Shown here: positions 53,910 through 64,000 of the stretch, in pieces
How the letters are laid out: every line of letters begins with the position of its first letter
How positions within the stretch are numbered: position 1 is the stretch's first letter
Assembly: GCA_024114885.1 (NCBI GenBank)
Contig: CP099428.1
Span: 124,001 to 188,000 of the forward strand
Source: Septoria linicola
Lineage: Eukaryota > Ascomycota > Dothideomycetes > Mycosphaerellales > Mycosphaerellaceae
Direction: 5' to 3'
DNA: 64,000 nucleotides
The notes under the pieces: generated by a model
The model's database searches: none
Told to the model about the DNA's origin: nothing
Seen by the model: only the letters and a program-made list of their open reading frames with translations
Made by a program: the position numbers and the translations under genes

Positions 53910-54952
53910 ATGGCCAACTTTCTCCATCTCGCGCGTCCTCTCGCGCCCGTCGGCACCACCGCAGCGCCCACCACCGCGCCGGTGACAGTGACAGTCCAAC
54001 CCCAGGCCATTTTCTCGATTCTCGACCACGCATCGAGGCGACCAGCAGACCAGGAGCGCGTAATTGGAACGCTGCTGGGCGTGAGGAGCGAAGATGGCAC
54101 CGAGGTCGAGATTAGAAATTGCTATGCGGTCCCACACACAGAAACCGCAGAGCAGGTCGAGGTAGATATGGACTACCAGAAGCGCATGCTCGAACTGCAC
54201 CTGAAGGCCAGCCCGAAAGAAGTGCTCATCGGCTGGTACGCCACCAGCAGCGAGCTCAACACTTTCTCCGCCCTCATCCAGAACTTCTACTCGCAGCAAG
54301 GAGAGGGCACTTGGCCACACCCAGCAGTCCACCTCACAGTCAACACCATTGCCGGACAGGACCCACGAGCAGACACATACATTAGCGCTCCAATTGGTGT
54401 CACAGCCGAGCGTGCAGCAGACTCGTGTCTTTTCATCCCAGTACCCCACGAGATCAAGTACGGCGACGCAGACAGGAGTGGTCTGGAGTTGATCGCAGGA
54501 GCTCGCGATCGGGAAGACCGGTCGCAACTGCTGCAGACTGATATTGAGACTCTGGAGCGTGCAATCGAGCAAGTGTTGGAGATGTTGGAGCGTGTATCAA
54601 ACTATGTCTCCGATGTGCTGGACGAGGAGGCGAAGCCATCTTCCGCACTCGGCCAATTCCTCATGAACACTCTCTCGCTCGCTCCCAAAGTGGATGCCGA
54701 AGATATCGAGAAGGACTTGTATGTGCTGAACCTGAGATGTGAAATCTTGACAAGACTAACAATTTTCCCAGCAACAACCACATTCAGGATGTACTTCTCG
54801 TATCCTACCTCGCCAACACGATCCGCACTCAAATGGACCTCTCCCACCGCCTCTCTACTGCTGCTCTTACCATGGGTGAGGGCAAGCCCAAAGATGACAG
54901 CAAGCCACAGCAAAAAGACAGGCAGAGAGTTGGCCAGCGTGAACAACAGTAG
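53910..54952 (+). CDS. eif3f: eukaryotic translation initiation factor 3 subunit F
   Basis: eIF3f is an MPN-core subunit of the eIF3 complex, which recruits mRNA to the 40S subunit. Exons 53910-54718 and 54772-54952, with a 53-nt intron (GTATGT..TTCCCAG, phase 2), give 329 aa. The MPN domain spans about residues 25-170 (VTVQPQAIFSILDHASRR; RVIGTLLGVRSEDGTEVEI; VLIGWYATSSELNTFSALI). The HxH and the Asp of an active JAMM centre are not in place, as expected for a non-catalytic MPN subunit. The C-terminal block (NNHIQDVLLVSYLANTIRT; LSHRLSTAALTMGEG) lies in the second exon. Intact. Confidence 0.95.
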
Positions 54953-55554
54953 AGCACTTTTGTTCAAGCCGCAATTCTGTTAGCAGTCTTGGAAACCCTC
55001 CTTGACCTGCTGTTTCACATATTAGAACGAGCACAACGACTTTACGTTGCTCAAAAGCTAGCGGTGCAGTATAGATACTAGCACTGAACAAGATGGCACC
55101 CAGTCGGGGTCCATGATTCACACTTCATCACGCGTCTACATTCTCGCCACTTCTACTTACCAAGACGCGAAGCGCGATGGTCCAACGCGCAAACGAGACG
55201 GTGGCGCATGTAGGATATCGCTGAATGTCTCTCGGGCAGGCAATTTGACAGATCATAGGCAGCCCGAAGCGTTGCGATACCGCCATGTGCCAGCTACTAG
55301 GACCGCATACTTTCTAATCCAATTAAGCAGCACGAGCAGAATCGCATGCGCAATCTTGAGGCCACAGCACAATCTGCAAAGCAACACAAAGCTCCTGGCT
55401 GTCAGCAGCAGGAACAATTCCGCCCGCCTTACCAAATTCCTGACAAACCGCATGAACCCCTCCGAAGATCTAAAGCATATGTATAACATGCACCGTACAC
55501 CTCATTGCTAACAACATTTACACTACATCACAGCAGCACTACAAGCCAAACGAA
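54953..55554. other. intergenic
   Basis: 602 bp. No recognised gene; 3' flank of eIF3f and 5' flank of the ECM4-like gene. Confidence 0.5.
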
Positions 55555-56736
55555 ATGTCAGAGAAGACCGCCACAGTAACTCACGCTCACTCCGACAAAG
55601 ATGGGCATTTCCGCCGCAAAGACAGCGCTTTCCGAAACTGGATCTCCAAAGATGCCGATGCTCAATACCCAGCAGAAAGCGGCCGTTATGTATTGTACAT
55701 GAACTACGGCTGTCCCTGGGCGCACCGAACATCCATCGTGCGAGCACTCAAAGGACTCGAAGAGCACATTGAGATGTACGCCACGGATTTCGATCTAACG
55801 AAAGAAGGGTGGCGGTTTACTGGTAAGCTTATCATGTCCTACGCATATGTCTGCACAAACAGAATATCCTGCTAAACCTAGCACTCTCTCTGCACAGGTC
55901 AAAACGGCTCCGACCCTCAAGACCCCATCAACAACCTCCCCGGCATGAAAGAAATTTACCTCAAAGTCGATCCAGAATACACAGGGCGGTACACCGTACC
56001 CTGTCTCTTCGACAAAAAGACTCAAACAATAGTCAACAACGAATCGAGCGAGATCATCCGCATGTTCTATTTCGAATTCGACGACCTTCTACCAGAAAAG
56101 CTTCGCGAAGAGAACAAACCAGGCGGCGGCTTCTATCCTCAAGCACTGCGAAAAGACATCGACGACATGAATGAATGGGGTACGCTTCCAGAAGTCCAAA
56201 CACCTCTAATCCAGGAATCTGCTCCTCTTTCGATGTTTAGCTAACTCCATGACCCAGTCTACAACACAATCAACAACGGCGTCTACAAATGCGGCTTCGC
56301 CACCTCCCAAGCCGCCTACGACGCCAACATCTACCCCCTCTTCTCCTCTCTCGATCGTCTCGAAACCCACCTCTCCTCCCCCCAGCATCAACCATTCCTC
56401 TTCGGCCCGCACATCACCGAAGCAGATATTCGTCTCTACACAACCCTGATTCGCTTCGACGCTGCGTATCATACCATTTTCCAGACGAATCTGAAATCCA
56501 TCAGGCATGATTATCCGAATTTGTATCTGTGGTTGAGGAGGTTGTATTGGGATGATGGGGAATTGACCAAGGGGGCTTTCAGGACGACGAGTAATTTTGA
56601 GGCGTATAGGTTTGGGTATGCGAGGGCGAGGGGCAGGATGTTGCAGGGGGAGAATGAGGATTTGGAGAAGATTGTGACGCCGAGGGGGCCGAAGGTTGAT
56701 ATTGACCCGTTGAGGGAGGATGAGAAGGTGAAGTAG
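55555..56736 (+). CDS. ECM4: glutathionyl-hydroquinone reductase (ECM4/omega-class GST)
   Basis: Three exons: 55555-55822, 55898-56179 and 56258-56736. Introns are 75 and 78 nt with phase 1 at both joints, giving 342 aa. The active-site Cys53 lies in LYMNYGCPWAHRT. Further blocks: KDSAFRNWIS near the N-terminus, YTVPCLFDKKTQTIVNNESSEIIRMF, and the C-terminal ITEADIRLYTTLIRFD and YPNLYLWLRRLYW. Members reduce glutathionyl-(hydro)quinones and dehydroascorbate. The enzyme is probably cytosolic: no signal peptide. Intact, which contrasts with the damaged accessory genes farther left. Confidence 0.93.
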
Positions 56737-56882
56737 CGTCAGAAGGTTGCATGGTAGTGGAATGTTCTATATCGTGGTTCGGATTTATGCTGATCTTCGA
56801 CATCTTCTGACGCAGCGCACATCAATCCACAAAGGGGCTCTGTCAGACTGATGACCAGCGTCTCTCGTGATGTCGGTCGCTT

Positions 56883-58051
56883 TCAAGATCCGTGCGGCTC
56901 ACGAGGTGTGGCAAGCTCCTCCCGCTCCAACACCGTCTGCATAGTGCGCTGAATCGCGAGTGCATTCACTGCAATTTCCCGCCTTGCATCAGCCGCCCTC
57001 TGAGGTCTCCACAACACACGGTGCGGCTGCAAATCTTCCTTCAGCCTCTCCCTCTCCTCCCAAAGCTCAAGAAACGCATCCATCTCTCTCTTGCTTCGGA
57101 AGCATATTCCATACAGCTTGCACAAAGTGGGTATCTCAGGTGCGCAGTCCTTCGCTTCCTTCTTGAAGAGGTACGGCCACATGTGTTCCCACACCCGGCC
57201 CGCGATGTAATCAGACCATGGAGTGTTCTGCAGCCATTCCATACTTCGTTGGTACTGCGCTCTCGGTCGACTACGAATTGCTTCGCGAGAGACTGCGAAT
57301 TGGCTGCAGCATGGGCCTGCGAGGATCTCTGGGACGGGTTCTTCTTGGCTGAAGTTGGCTTCCCACGCTTCTCGCATGTCTAATGTCGAGCAAGAGTCAG
57401 TAGTATTTCAGATGTGTCGTCGGGTGTCTGCTGGAGGGTTTTGTACGTACACGGCTCCTCACTCTTCCTCCTGTCGTGATTCGTCTTGGTCGTGTTGATC
57501 CAAGCCGGACAGGAAGCTCTCCAAGTAACTCGTAAGTTGAAATATTGTCTCTCGATGACTTGCTTCAGATCCAGTCTGGAAAGTGCAAAAGAAGTGTTGC
57601 CCATTAATGTGCCTTCCATGTGCCAAGGTGTCTCCTCTGCATGGATGAAGATGCTCACGTCGGGCAGGTCATCGTAGAAGTCCACGAGATACGTGAAGTA
57701 TATGAGAGCTTCACGGCCTTTGTTGAGTGTGGCGGGATGGTATTTGGCAGTGGCAGAGTCGCTCACATAGCGGAGCACTTTCAGATTCGGGATCTGTAGA
57801 TTTGAGGCCCATGATGTATCTTCTTTGGAGGTCGATGCGATAATTAGATTCGTGGTAATCTTTTGAGAGTATGTCGCTCGTGGACTGTAGTCGAGTGACG
57901 GGTGTGCTAGCACATCGTGAGACAAGGCGAGGTCAAGCCGCGCCCAAAGAACGTATGTGAATAAGGCTACAAAGATCACGCTTGCTCCCTTGGCACGGCG
58001 CGAAGTGGTCAGCAACATGCGTGTCGTCGTGAAAGCCCTCGTGGGACACAA
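56883..58051 (-). CDS. DUF3431 membrane-anchored protein
   Basis: Exons 58051-57451 and 57379-56883, with a 71-nt intron (GTACGT..CATTAG, phase 1), give 365 aa. Near the N-terminus a single hydrophobic anchor (ASVIFVALFTYVLWA) follows a basic stretch, suggesting a type II Golgi or ER protein; an alternative ATG is at 58018. The DUF3431 core reads LIIASTSKEDTSWASNL, HPATLNKGREALIYFTYLVDFYDDLPDVSIFIHA, then AGPCCSQFAVSREAIRSRPR in the second exon and WEHMWPYLF. This core is common in fungi; its activity is unknown, and its fold has been compared with glycosyltransferases (family knowledge, not visible here). Intact. Confidence 0.88.
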
Positions 58052-60198
58052 TTAATGTTGGTAGAACAAGATGATGAGCTTTGAGAAGTCTTGGATGACA
58101 TGTGGAAGGAGTTCTGTGACAGTGCAGTCGCGCAACGCGCTTCAGGAAGGGAGACGTGGCCTGGCTAACTAACTTAATCCTATTCTGGAGTGTCTTGATG
58201 CCGATTCCGAGCTGACTTTGCTGAGATTCGTATACCACTACTGTGCCTCTCCAATGCTTTACATGAAGTCAAGGAGTATTCAGCAAGCACAGCGCTCAAC
58301 TTCATCATGTCCGTCACCGAGAGTCATCCTTGATATCCTGCCATCAGCTTGAATCAATGCGCAGCAAGAACCCAATTCGACTCGCCACATTTCTGGCCTT
58401 CTGGCAAAGACCTGCCCTCACTTCATGGCGAATCTGGGTGTGAGCACCAGCATGACTGGGTCTTCACCGTCCTGATCTCGACGTTTGCGGTTGTTTCAAT
58501 TAGCGGCGCTGAATTCCAGCACGGCGCAAGATGGTTGGCTTGCCTGCCGTTGGTATAGGGGAGAGCTGAGAAGACAGCGACATCTGATGATGACTGACTG
58601 ACTGGAGAGTTACAAGTGAAAAACACATGATTCAAATGGACGACAACTGTTTGATGGCATGAGCGCCTCTACCACTTGCCGAATTTGTTGCAAAGTCATG
58701 GTGGGAGGGCTGTGAGTGTTCCACAGCCTCGCGAGAAACGCATCGACTCCGTGGACGTACACTCTGGTTCTGTGATACACCCTTGAGAGCCACTCAAGCG
58801 ATATCATGCGCCCTAGATGCCACTTGAACACGTTGGATCTTCGCACAAATCGGAGCGACCTGCTTGACAGGCAGCTGTTGGAGCCAGAGTAAGAAAAGAG
58901 CATCTGCCGGTCGTCAAGAAGAAGGTTCTAGAGACGGTATGACTGCCATAGAACCTAGCAGACGAGGATACCTTCCATACCGAGGCCAGCAACAACGCAC
59001 TTGCGGTCGGAAGTGACACTCGAAGAGTCTCCAGCAGGCCTTGCCGGCGCAGGTGTTCGCCACCTCTCACGAGTGACCGAGATTGGTGTCTAGACCACTA
59101 CTTCAATAACACCTGCATACCAAGCGCAATTCGCCACAATATTTGAATCCAAGTGGCGACTATGAACCAAACGTCAAGGTACAACCCTCCCATAAGGCTC
59201 AAAGGAACTTCCATTTCTGCCGACTAGTGTAACAGCTATGGACGAAAAGAGCATTTGCCGACTGACGACTGTCACAAGAAGATTTGTGATCATCAAACAG
59301 CCGCGGACTATGCGAACTACCTCTGAGAAGACCCTGCGCGCTGGAATCTTTGTTGGCGTCGAAAATTTATGCAGGTACTCGTGGCTGTGGTGGTACTTCG
59401 CGCCGTTGTCGTAGGTGGACTCAAAATATGGCTGAGGCTTGACACTCGGCGTTACGCCTCAAATTCGGGGACAACGACTACCGCGCCCAGGGACTTCCTA
59501 ACCCCAGGTCCGTGGAGACAGACTCCAAACCAATTGCGGAGGATTATTAATGATCCCTTCACGGACGTTGCAACAGGTATTGGACTGCTATGTGTGATGA
59601 GGGCCTCACCGTGTCAAGCCTTATAATTACCTCTGCCATGCTAGCATCTCGAAATGTCTTCAAGACCAGCATATGCTGAACCGCGTCATGATCGTCGGTA
59701 CGTTCTGGCGCCTTCTTCTTGAAAAGCATCTCATTGTGCAGTGGGCGAACGCACAATGATTTGCCGGCTGACCGACTTAGCCCAATTAGGTCAGACTGAT
59801 GTCGATCTGCTAGTCTTGCGGACGACCCAGCTACCTAAACGGGACAGGCGTCTTGGAAACGCTGACCCTCGTATCCATTCCGCTGGCTTGCCACTCCCAA
59901 TAACTCTAGCAAAGAAGCATAAATCTACGACTTTAATACGCCTTCGTGCATTTTTGGCTTGGCCTACTATGACCCTGCCAATCAGGGAAAAGCCCGAGTC
60001 AGCCCCGGATGCTACTCCATAGAATTGCAAAGCCAGCGTGACGCTTAAGAGGGAATTCTGAACGCCATGCCAACCCCGCAAATGTCGATCTTCACGAAGC
60101 AGACAAGCCAAGCGGTCAGCAAGAAGTACAAGTACGCAGGTCCGTCTCTATAGTGATCACCTCTCATCCCTCATCCACAACTCCTTCTCATCGACATC
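58052..60198. other. gene-poor stretch
   Basis: 2.1 kb without a supported gene. Short frames on both strands (e.g. 58610-58903 minus, 59369-59626 plus, 59791-60111 minus) lack motifs. It may hold very old relics. Confidence 0.4.
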
Positions 60199-61705
60199 AT
60201 GGTTGGCACACTTCTCACCACAGCCCTGCTCCTGAACGGAGCAGTGGCCTTCCCTCAAATCGCAGAGATGGTCGCGAAGCAAAAGCGACAAGGAGTCGGC
60301 ATCCCTGAGGAGGTCATTCCTTTCCCAGAATGGCCAGGCACTCCAAACCACGCAACTTTCAACCAGTTCAATGCTGCGCAACAGTTGGTGTCCGTCTCGG
60401 GTGACCACGAGTTCCGCATGCCAGGTCCAAACGACATTCGTGGACCTTGTGCAGGTACGATCTGGAGTGAGACATTTTCTACGACACTAGCTAATCTTGT
60501 CTACAGGTTTGAACGCTGCCGCCAACCACGGCTACATCCCAAGAGATGGTATTGCTACTGCAGAGACCATTAACACTGGTCTGTGGGAGGCCTTCTCTCT
60601 CGACAAGACTGCCACGCTTTTCCTGCAGACTGCTACCATGTTCTTCAACGGTGACCCAATCAGCGGAAAGTGGTCGATCGGGCCATCTTCGCCAAAGACG
60701 AATTCACTCGGAGCCGTTGGCAATCTGCTCGGTAACGCCACTGGTATCTGTGCATACGGTCACTTGCGATCTGAGGGAGATGCTTCCATCACTCGTGGTG
60801 ACTGGCTCGCACCAAGCATGGCCTCCAACTGCATTTCATACCCTGTGTTCCTTCAGGAGCTCTTTGACGTCGCCGACGAGATGGCCGATGGCATGATCAC
60901 TCCTCGTGTGCTTGCTAAGCACTCCTCCAACCGCAAGAAGTACAGCATTGCCAACAACCCCAACTACTGTAAGCAAATCTCGATCTCCAGCTTGAAGAAC
61001 TACGAGCTAATCTTGCATGCACAGACTCCCCACCATATGCTGGTGTTGCCTTCACCTTCGGTGCACACATGTTCGCATTCCAGCTGATCGCAAATCACTC
61101 TGCTGCGGAGCCAAGAGGTTTCCTCACCAAGGAGGTGTTCATGGACTTCTTCGGCTACACTCGTGACGGTGCTGGCAACCTCCAGTACACCTTCGGTGCT
61201 GAGCGCATTCCAGAGAACTGGTACAAGCGCTCAGAGCAAGACCCATGGACCTTGTCCGACATCACCACCTCGACTGCCCAGCAATGCGCTACCTACCCAG
61301 GAAACTGCCAAGTTGGCGGCAACACTGGTACTGTCAACAGCTTCAAGGGTGTGGACCTCAGCGATATTACCGGCGGTTTCATCAACAGCGTCGAGGACTT
61401 CCAAGATCCAAACCAGCTCGGATGTTTCATCTCTCAGATGATCCAGGCTGATACCCCATCTGCTCTGTCCAACGTCTTCAACGGCGTCCTCCTCAAGCAG
61501 GCTACCGATGCTATCCAGTCACGACTCATTCCAGCTCTTGCTGGCCTCGGAAACTGCCCTAACGTCCCACAGGGTAAAGGGTAAGCTGAAGTTTCTCGCT
61601 ATTCATCGATTATTGCTAACAATATTCAGGCAAGGTGAATATGACGCTCCTTTCCCTGGCGCTAACGGCGCCGCCAGCGGACCTCGTGGTGTTTTCGGCA
61701 GGTAG
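60199..61705 (+). CDS. secreted haem-thiolate peroxidase (unspecific-peroxygenase-like)
   Basis: Four exons: 60199-60454, 60507-60968, 61025-61580 and 61630-61705, with introns of 52, 56 and 49 nt in matching phases, 449 aa. A signal peptide is visible (MVGTLLTTALLLNGAVAFP). The haem-haloperoxidase signature begins GPCAGLNAAANHGYIPRDG; the Cys is the predicted axial haem ligand. The motif is PCA, not the usual PCP. The acid-base/Mg site reads SEGDASITRGDW, as in UPO-type (EGD..R) rather than chloroperoxidase-type (EHD) enzymes. The third and fourth exons continue into FFGYTRDGAGNLQYTFGAER and a Gly/Ala-rich tail (PFPGANGAASGPRGVFGR). The length fits long fungal peroxygenases. The family oxidises aromatic or aliphatic substrates with peroxide. 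Confidence 0.9.
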
Positions 61706-62663
61706 ATGATACCCTTGTGAAGGAAAACGAAGTTATGAAATAAATTTTGTAGCATAAGGTCGCTAGCTCTTTAGATCTATGGCTGATCTAGAATGAAACA
61801 AGCTGCGCTCTGAATCTTGCTTCTCTCACTTCTTTACGTTTCGTTGTTGTTGATACACTCTTGTCTTTGCTGACGAGACTGGCATATATGATATGTCAAG
61901 CAATGCGATCTACTCCTTCCCCGAAGCTCCTCCTCCGTGACTCCTTCCACCTTCCTTCTTTATCCTTATTCGGTCGGCAAGCACACTCGGCAGGTAGTAA
62001 GTGCGAAATCAGGGTCTCTGCGGAGCGACTTCCCACAACAATAATCACGACAACACAACACTCGACGCGACATTCAACCCGACCGAAGACGGAGACAGAT
62101 GCGACACAGTCCACTCGTGTTGTTATATCAACCATGCGTTGGAACTGCAACTCATCATATATACACCTATGATTCTCAAAAGTACAAACGTCGAACGAAG
62201 AATGCACAGGATTTACTGTGGCGATGACCGGAAAGCCTGTCGTCTGACGTGTTTCTATTACTGAAAGGTGCCATTCTGCACAAGTTTGACTTGTTGCAGT
62301 GATCGGCGAGCATGCATGGAGATTTTGATATCAGCTCCATCATCCATGCTACCAGAAGGGTGCCGTGCCGGTTTGATGATCTGACAGTACTGTCTTGACA
62401 CTGTTGCAGGCACAAAGCTTCTGCTACTGGATTGATCAGACACCATCTGCTCGACACCCTTCGGATGTCTCGACGGAAAGACCTACGCACTCATGATGGC
62501 TAGAGCGACCCGTCATTCGGTCAGGAATCTTGACACGCGCGTGACACTTCTAACAGATCAGGACCTTCAATCCTCAGTGCCGCCATGTACAGTTCATCCA
62601 TATAGCTAGCTAGCTCTATCTGGCAACACTCACTCTATCAGTCTCCGGCCCAGCCTCTCCAAC
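61706..62663. other. convergent intergenic region
   Basis: 958 bp. No gene seen. An AGCTAGCTAGCT self-complementary run lies near 62606-62617. Confidence 0.5.
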
Positions 62664-64000
62664 CTATCTCTGCATCCCGACCGGACTCGCAGGATTCTGG
62701 AAACCAAGTCTCCTCCTCGCTGAGAGATAATACTCATACAACCTCAATTTCAGCGCGACCTTCATATACTCGATCGTCGCACCACTCAGTCTGACAAAAT
62801 TCGACGGCCACAGAATACTCCCTCGTATGCGCTCCCGCTGCTCTTCCCAGACGCAGTGCGCCGCATACCTCGCGAGGATCATGAAAGACCTCATAGGCCC
62901 TTGCGTGGTGTGCAGATTCTCGTCAAGAGAGCGGGTCAAGTCGTTCGTTTTGAGGATGAGCAGGATGACCCGGGGGACTTTGCCGAGGAGGCCGACGATT
63001 TTCTCGACGAGATCTTGGCCCATTTGCTCGGAGAGGCTGCGCTTTTCTTCGTCGTTGCGGTGTTCGACAGCGACGCCGCGCTCGACGACGCCGAAGTCGC
63101 GACCTGTGACGGCGGAGGCGAAGATGGGGAAGTCTTCCTCGCCAATGCCGGCGATCTCGTAAGCGTATTTGCGCATTCGAGGAATGTCGATGTCTAGCAC
63201 GGCGAGCCACATGTGCGCATAGGCTTTTCTGAGGTGGTCTGGGATGTCTCGGTACAGCCCGTGATCGTACAGAATTACATCGAAGTTTCGTGGTTTGCGT
63301 TTGTTCGGGTTGAGGCGAATGGCCATGTTGCCGCCGTGAGGGTCGCAGTGCAGAGGCGCATCTTTGCCAAAGATCATCTCGTTGAAGATTCGAGCTAGAG
63401 CAGCCGACACTTCATCACGACTGATTCCATTAGCATCCAGATATTCGAGATCGTCTGGTCGATGTCCTGTGATGTATTCCATGACCAGCACTCTCCGCTC
63501 CGCCCATCTCACTTCCGGTACGATAAGTGGCGTGTTCTTGATCTTCGAAAAGTACTCCTTCATCCTCTTCGCATTCTTTCCCTCTTGTCGGAAGTCTAGC
63601 TCTTGTGGAAGCGACACCTCCATCTCATCGCTTAGCCATGTGAGATCGTACTCAGGAAACCAGTACCTCAGCGTTCGGAAAGTGTTCGTGGTCAACCACA
63701 TGTCCAAAGCTGCCCATTCGTCCAGTGCTGGATGCTGCACCTTGACTGCCACCTTCTCTCCGTTCTCCTTCAACCTTGCAATATGAACCTGGGCCAGCGA
63801 AGCCGCGCCTATAGGCTCTGCAGCGAATTCCGAGAAGTAGTCCTCGAGTCTCTTGCCAGTGTCTTGGTACACCATTTCTTCGACGCTACTGAAGCTGGAA
63901 ACTGGACATTTGTCCTGGAGCGGAATGAACGTGTCGCACCATTCATGCGGCAGCAAATAGTTCAAAGATGTCAAATGCTGTCCGAGTTTGATAAAAATGG
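62664..64000 (-). CDS. ABC1/ADCK-type mitochondrial kinase (Cqd2/Mcp2/ADCK1-like), 5' end outside the window
   Basis: Open to the right edge; the first complete in-frame codon on the minus strand is at about 63998. Visible are 445 residues of the UbiB/ABC1 fold. The KxGQ motif reads FIKLGQHL, followed by LNYLLPHEWCDTFIPLQD. Next come the Ala-rich loop AAEPIGAASLAQVHIARL, VAVKVQHPAL with the ATP-site Lys, the catalytic segment LHCDPHGGNMAI and the metal-binding DHG (ILYDHGLYRDIPDHL). The sequence resembles the ADCK1/ADCK5 branch (yeast Cqd1/Mcp2) more than COQ8, through its KLGQHL..LP context. Members act at the mitochondrial inner membrane in coenzyme Q distribution and lipid homeostasis. The N-terminal presequence lies outside the window. 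Confidence 0.92.
   Translation of the reverse strand, partial: IFIKLGQHLTSLNYLLPHEWCDTFIPLQDKCPVSSFSSVEEMVYQDTGKRLEDYFSEFAAEPIGAASLAQVHIARLKENGEKVAVKVQHPALDEWAALDMWLTTNTFRTLRYWFPEYDLTWLSDEMEVSLPQELDFRQEGKNAKRMKEYFSKIKNTPLIVPEVRWAERRVLVMEYITGHRPDDLEYLDANGISRDEVSAALARIFNEMIFGKDAPLHCDPHGGNMAIRLNPNKRKPRNFDVILYDHGLYRDIPDHLRKAYAHMWLAVLDIDIPRMRKYAYEIAGIGEEDFPIFASAVTGRDFGVVERGVAVEHRNDEEKRSLSEQMGQDLVEKIVGLLGKVPRVILLILKTNDLTRSLDENLHTTQGPMRSFMILARYAAHCVWEEQRERIRGSILWPSNFVRLSGATIEYMKVALKLRLYEYYLSARRRLGFQNPASPVGMQR

Noticed and set aside
1..64000. Complete transposon or viral insertion
   Set aside because: No transposase, reverse transcriptase, integrase or capsid-like frame, and no long terminal repeats, were seen.

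Overview
The window is fungal nuclear DNA from a filamentous ascomycete. Genes are compact. Introns are mostly 44-75 nt with GT..AG ends and CTGAC/CTAAC-like branch sites. The families (HET, Zn2Cys6 regulators, DUF3431, LPGELRNxIY-type proteins, many GST/oxidoreductase genes) fit Pezizomycotina; Dothideomycetes is my best guess, made from gene content and not from a search.

The layout alternates between intact housekeeping genes and stretches of damaged accessory genes. 0.6-7.8 kb: a Ras guanine-nucleotide exchange factor with an SH3 domain and a CHY/RING zinc-finger E3-like protein. 8.9-17.4 kb: an amino-acid/GABA-type permease, divergently paired with a MAO-N-like amine oxidase, then a Zn2Cys6 regulator, a dCTP deaminase/dUTPase-like gene and a sulfotransferase-like gene. 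The permease is intact; the other four carry frameshifts, a nonsense codon, a lost splice acceptor or combinations of these. 17.7-23.5 kb: an intact CRAL-TRIO/RhoGAP protein and asparagine synthetase. 23.8-26.5 kb: relics of an SRPK-like kinase and a HET-domain gene, then a 26-base poly-C tract. 27.2-32.4 kb: an apparently N-terminally short SWC4/DMAP1, an F-box-like gene split by frameshifts, and a small acidic Cys/His protein gene whose 816-nt intron is filled by seven tandem units of exactly 98 bp.

33.6-46.2 kb: sphingolipid delta-4 desaturase, an intact and a broken LPGELRNxIY paralogue, an SDR relic, a CE16 acetylesterase, an acyl-CoA thioesterase, a small secreted cysteine-rich protein, an isopenicillin-N acyltransferase-like (C45) enzyme and a Ure2-like GST. 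Two of these genes (CE16 and C45) need GC-AG introns. 46.2-50.3 kb is poor in genes but holds a 227-aa unknown protein, a decayed tRNA-Val and a duplicated fragment. 50.3-64 kb: a PHD-finger gene with a frame break, then UTP25 and eIF3f on a shared 319-bp divergent promoter, an ECM4/omega-class GST, a DUF3431 protein, an unspecific-peroxygenase-like haem-thiolate enzyme, and an ABC1/ADCK1-type mitochondrial kinase that runs off the right edge.

The most unusual signals are the coordinated decay of a permease-amine oxidase-regulator trio, the 98-bp intronic array, and the sharp contrast between undamaged core genes and damaged accessory genes, which argues for local decay over random base-calling error. 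No complete transposon, CRISPR array or virus was seen.
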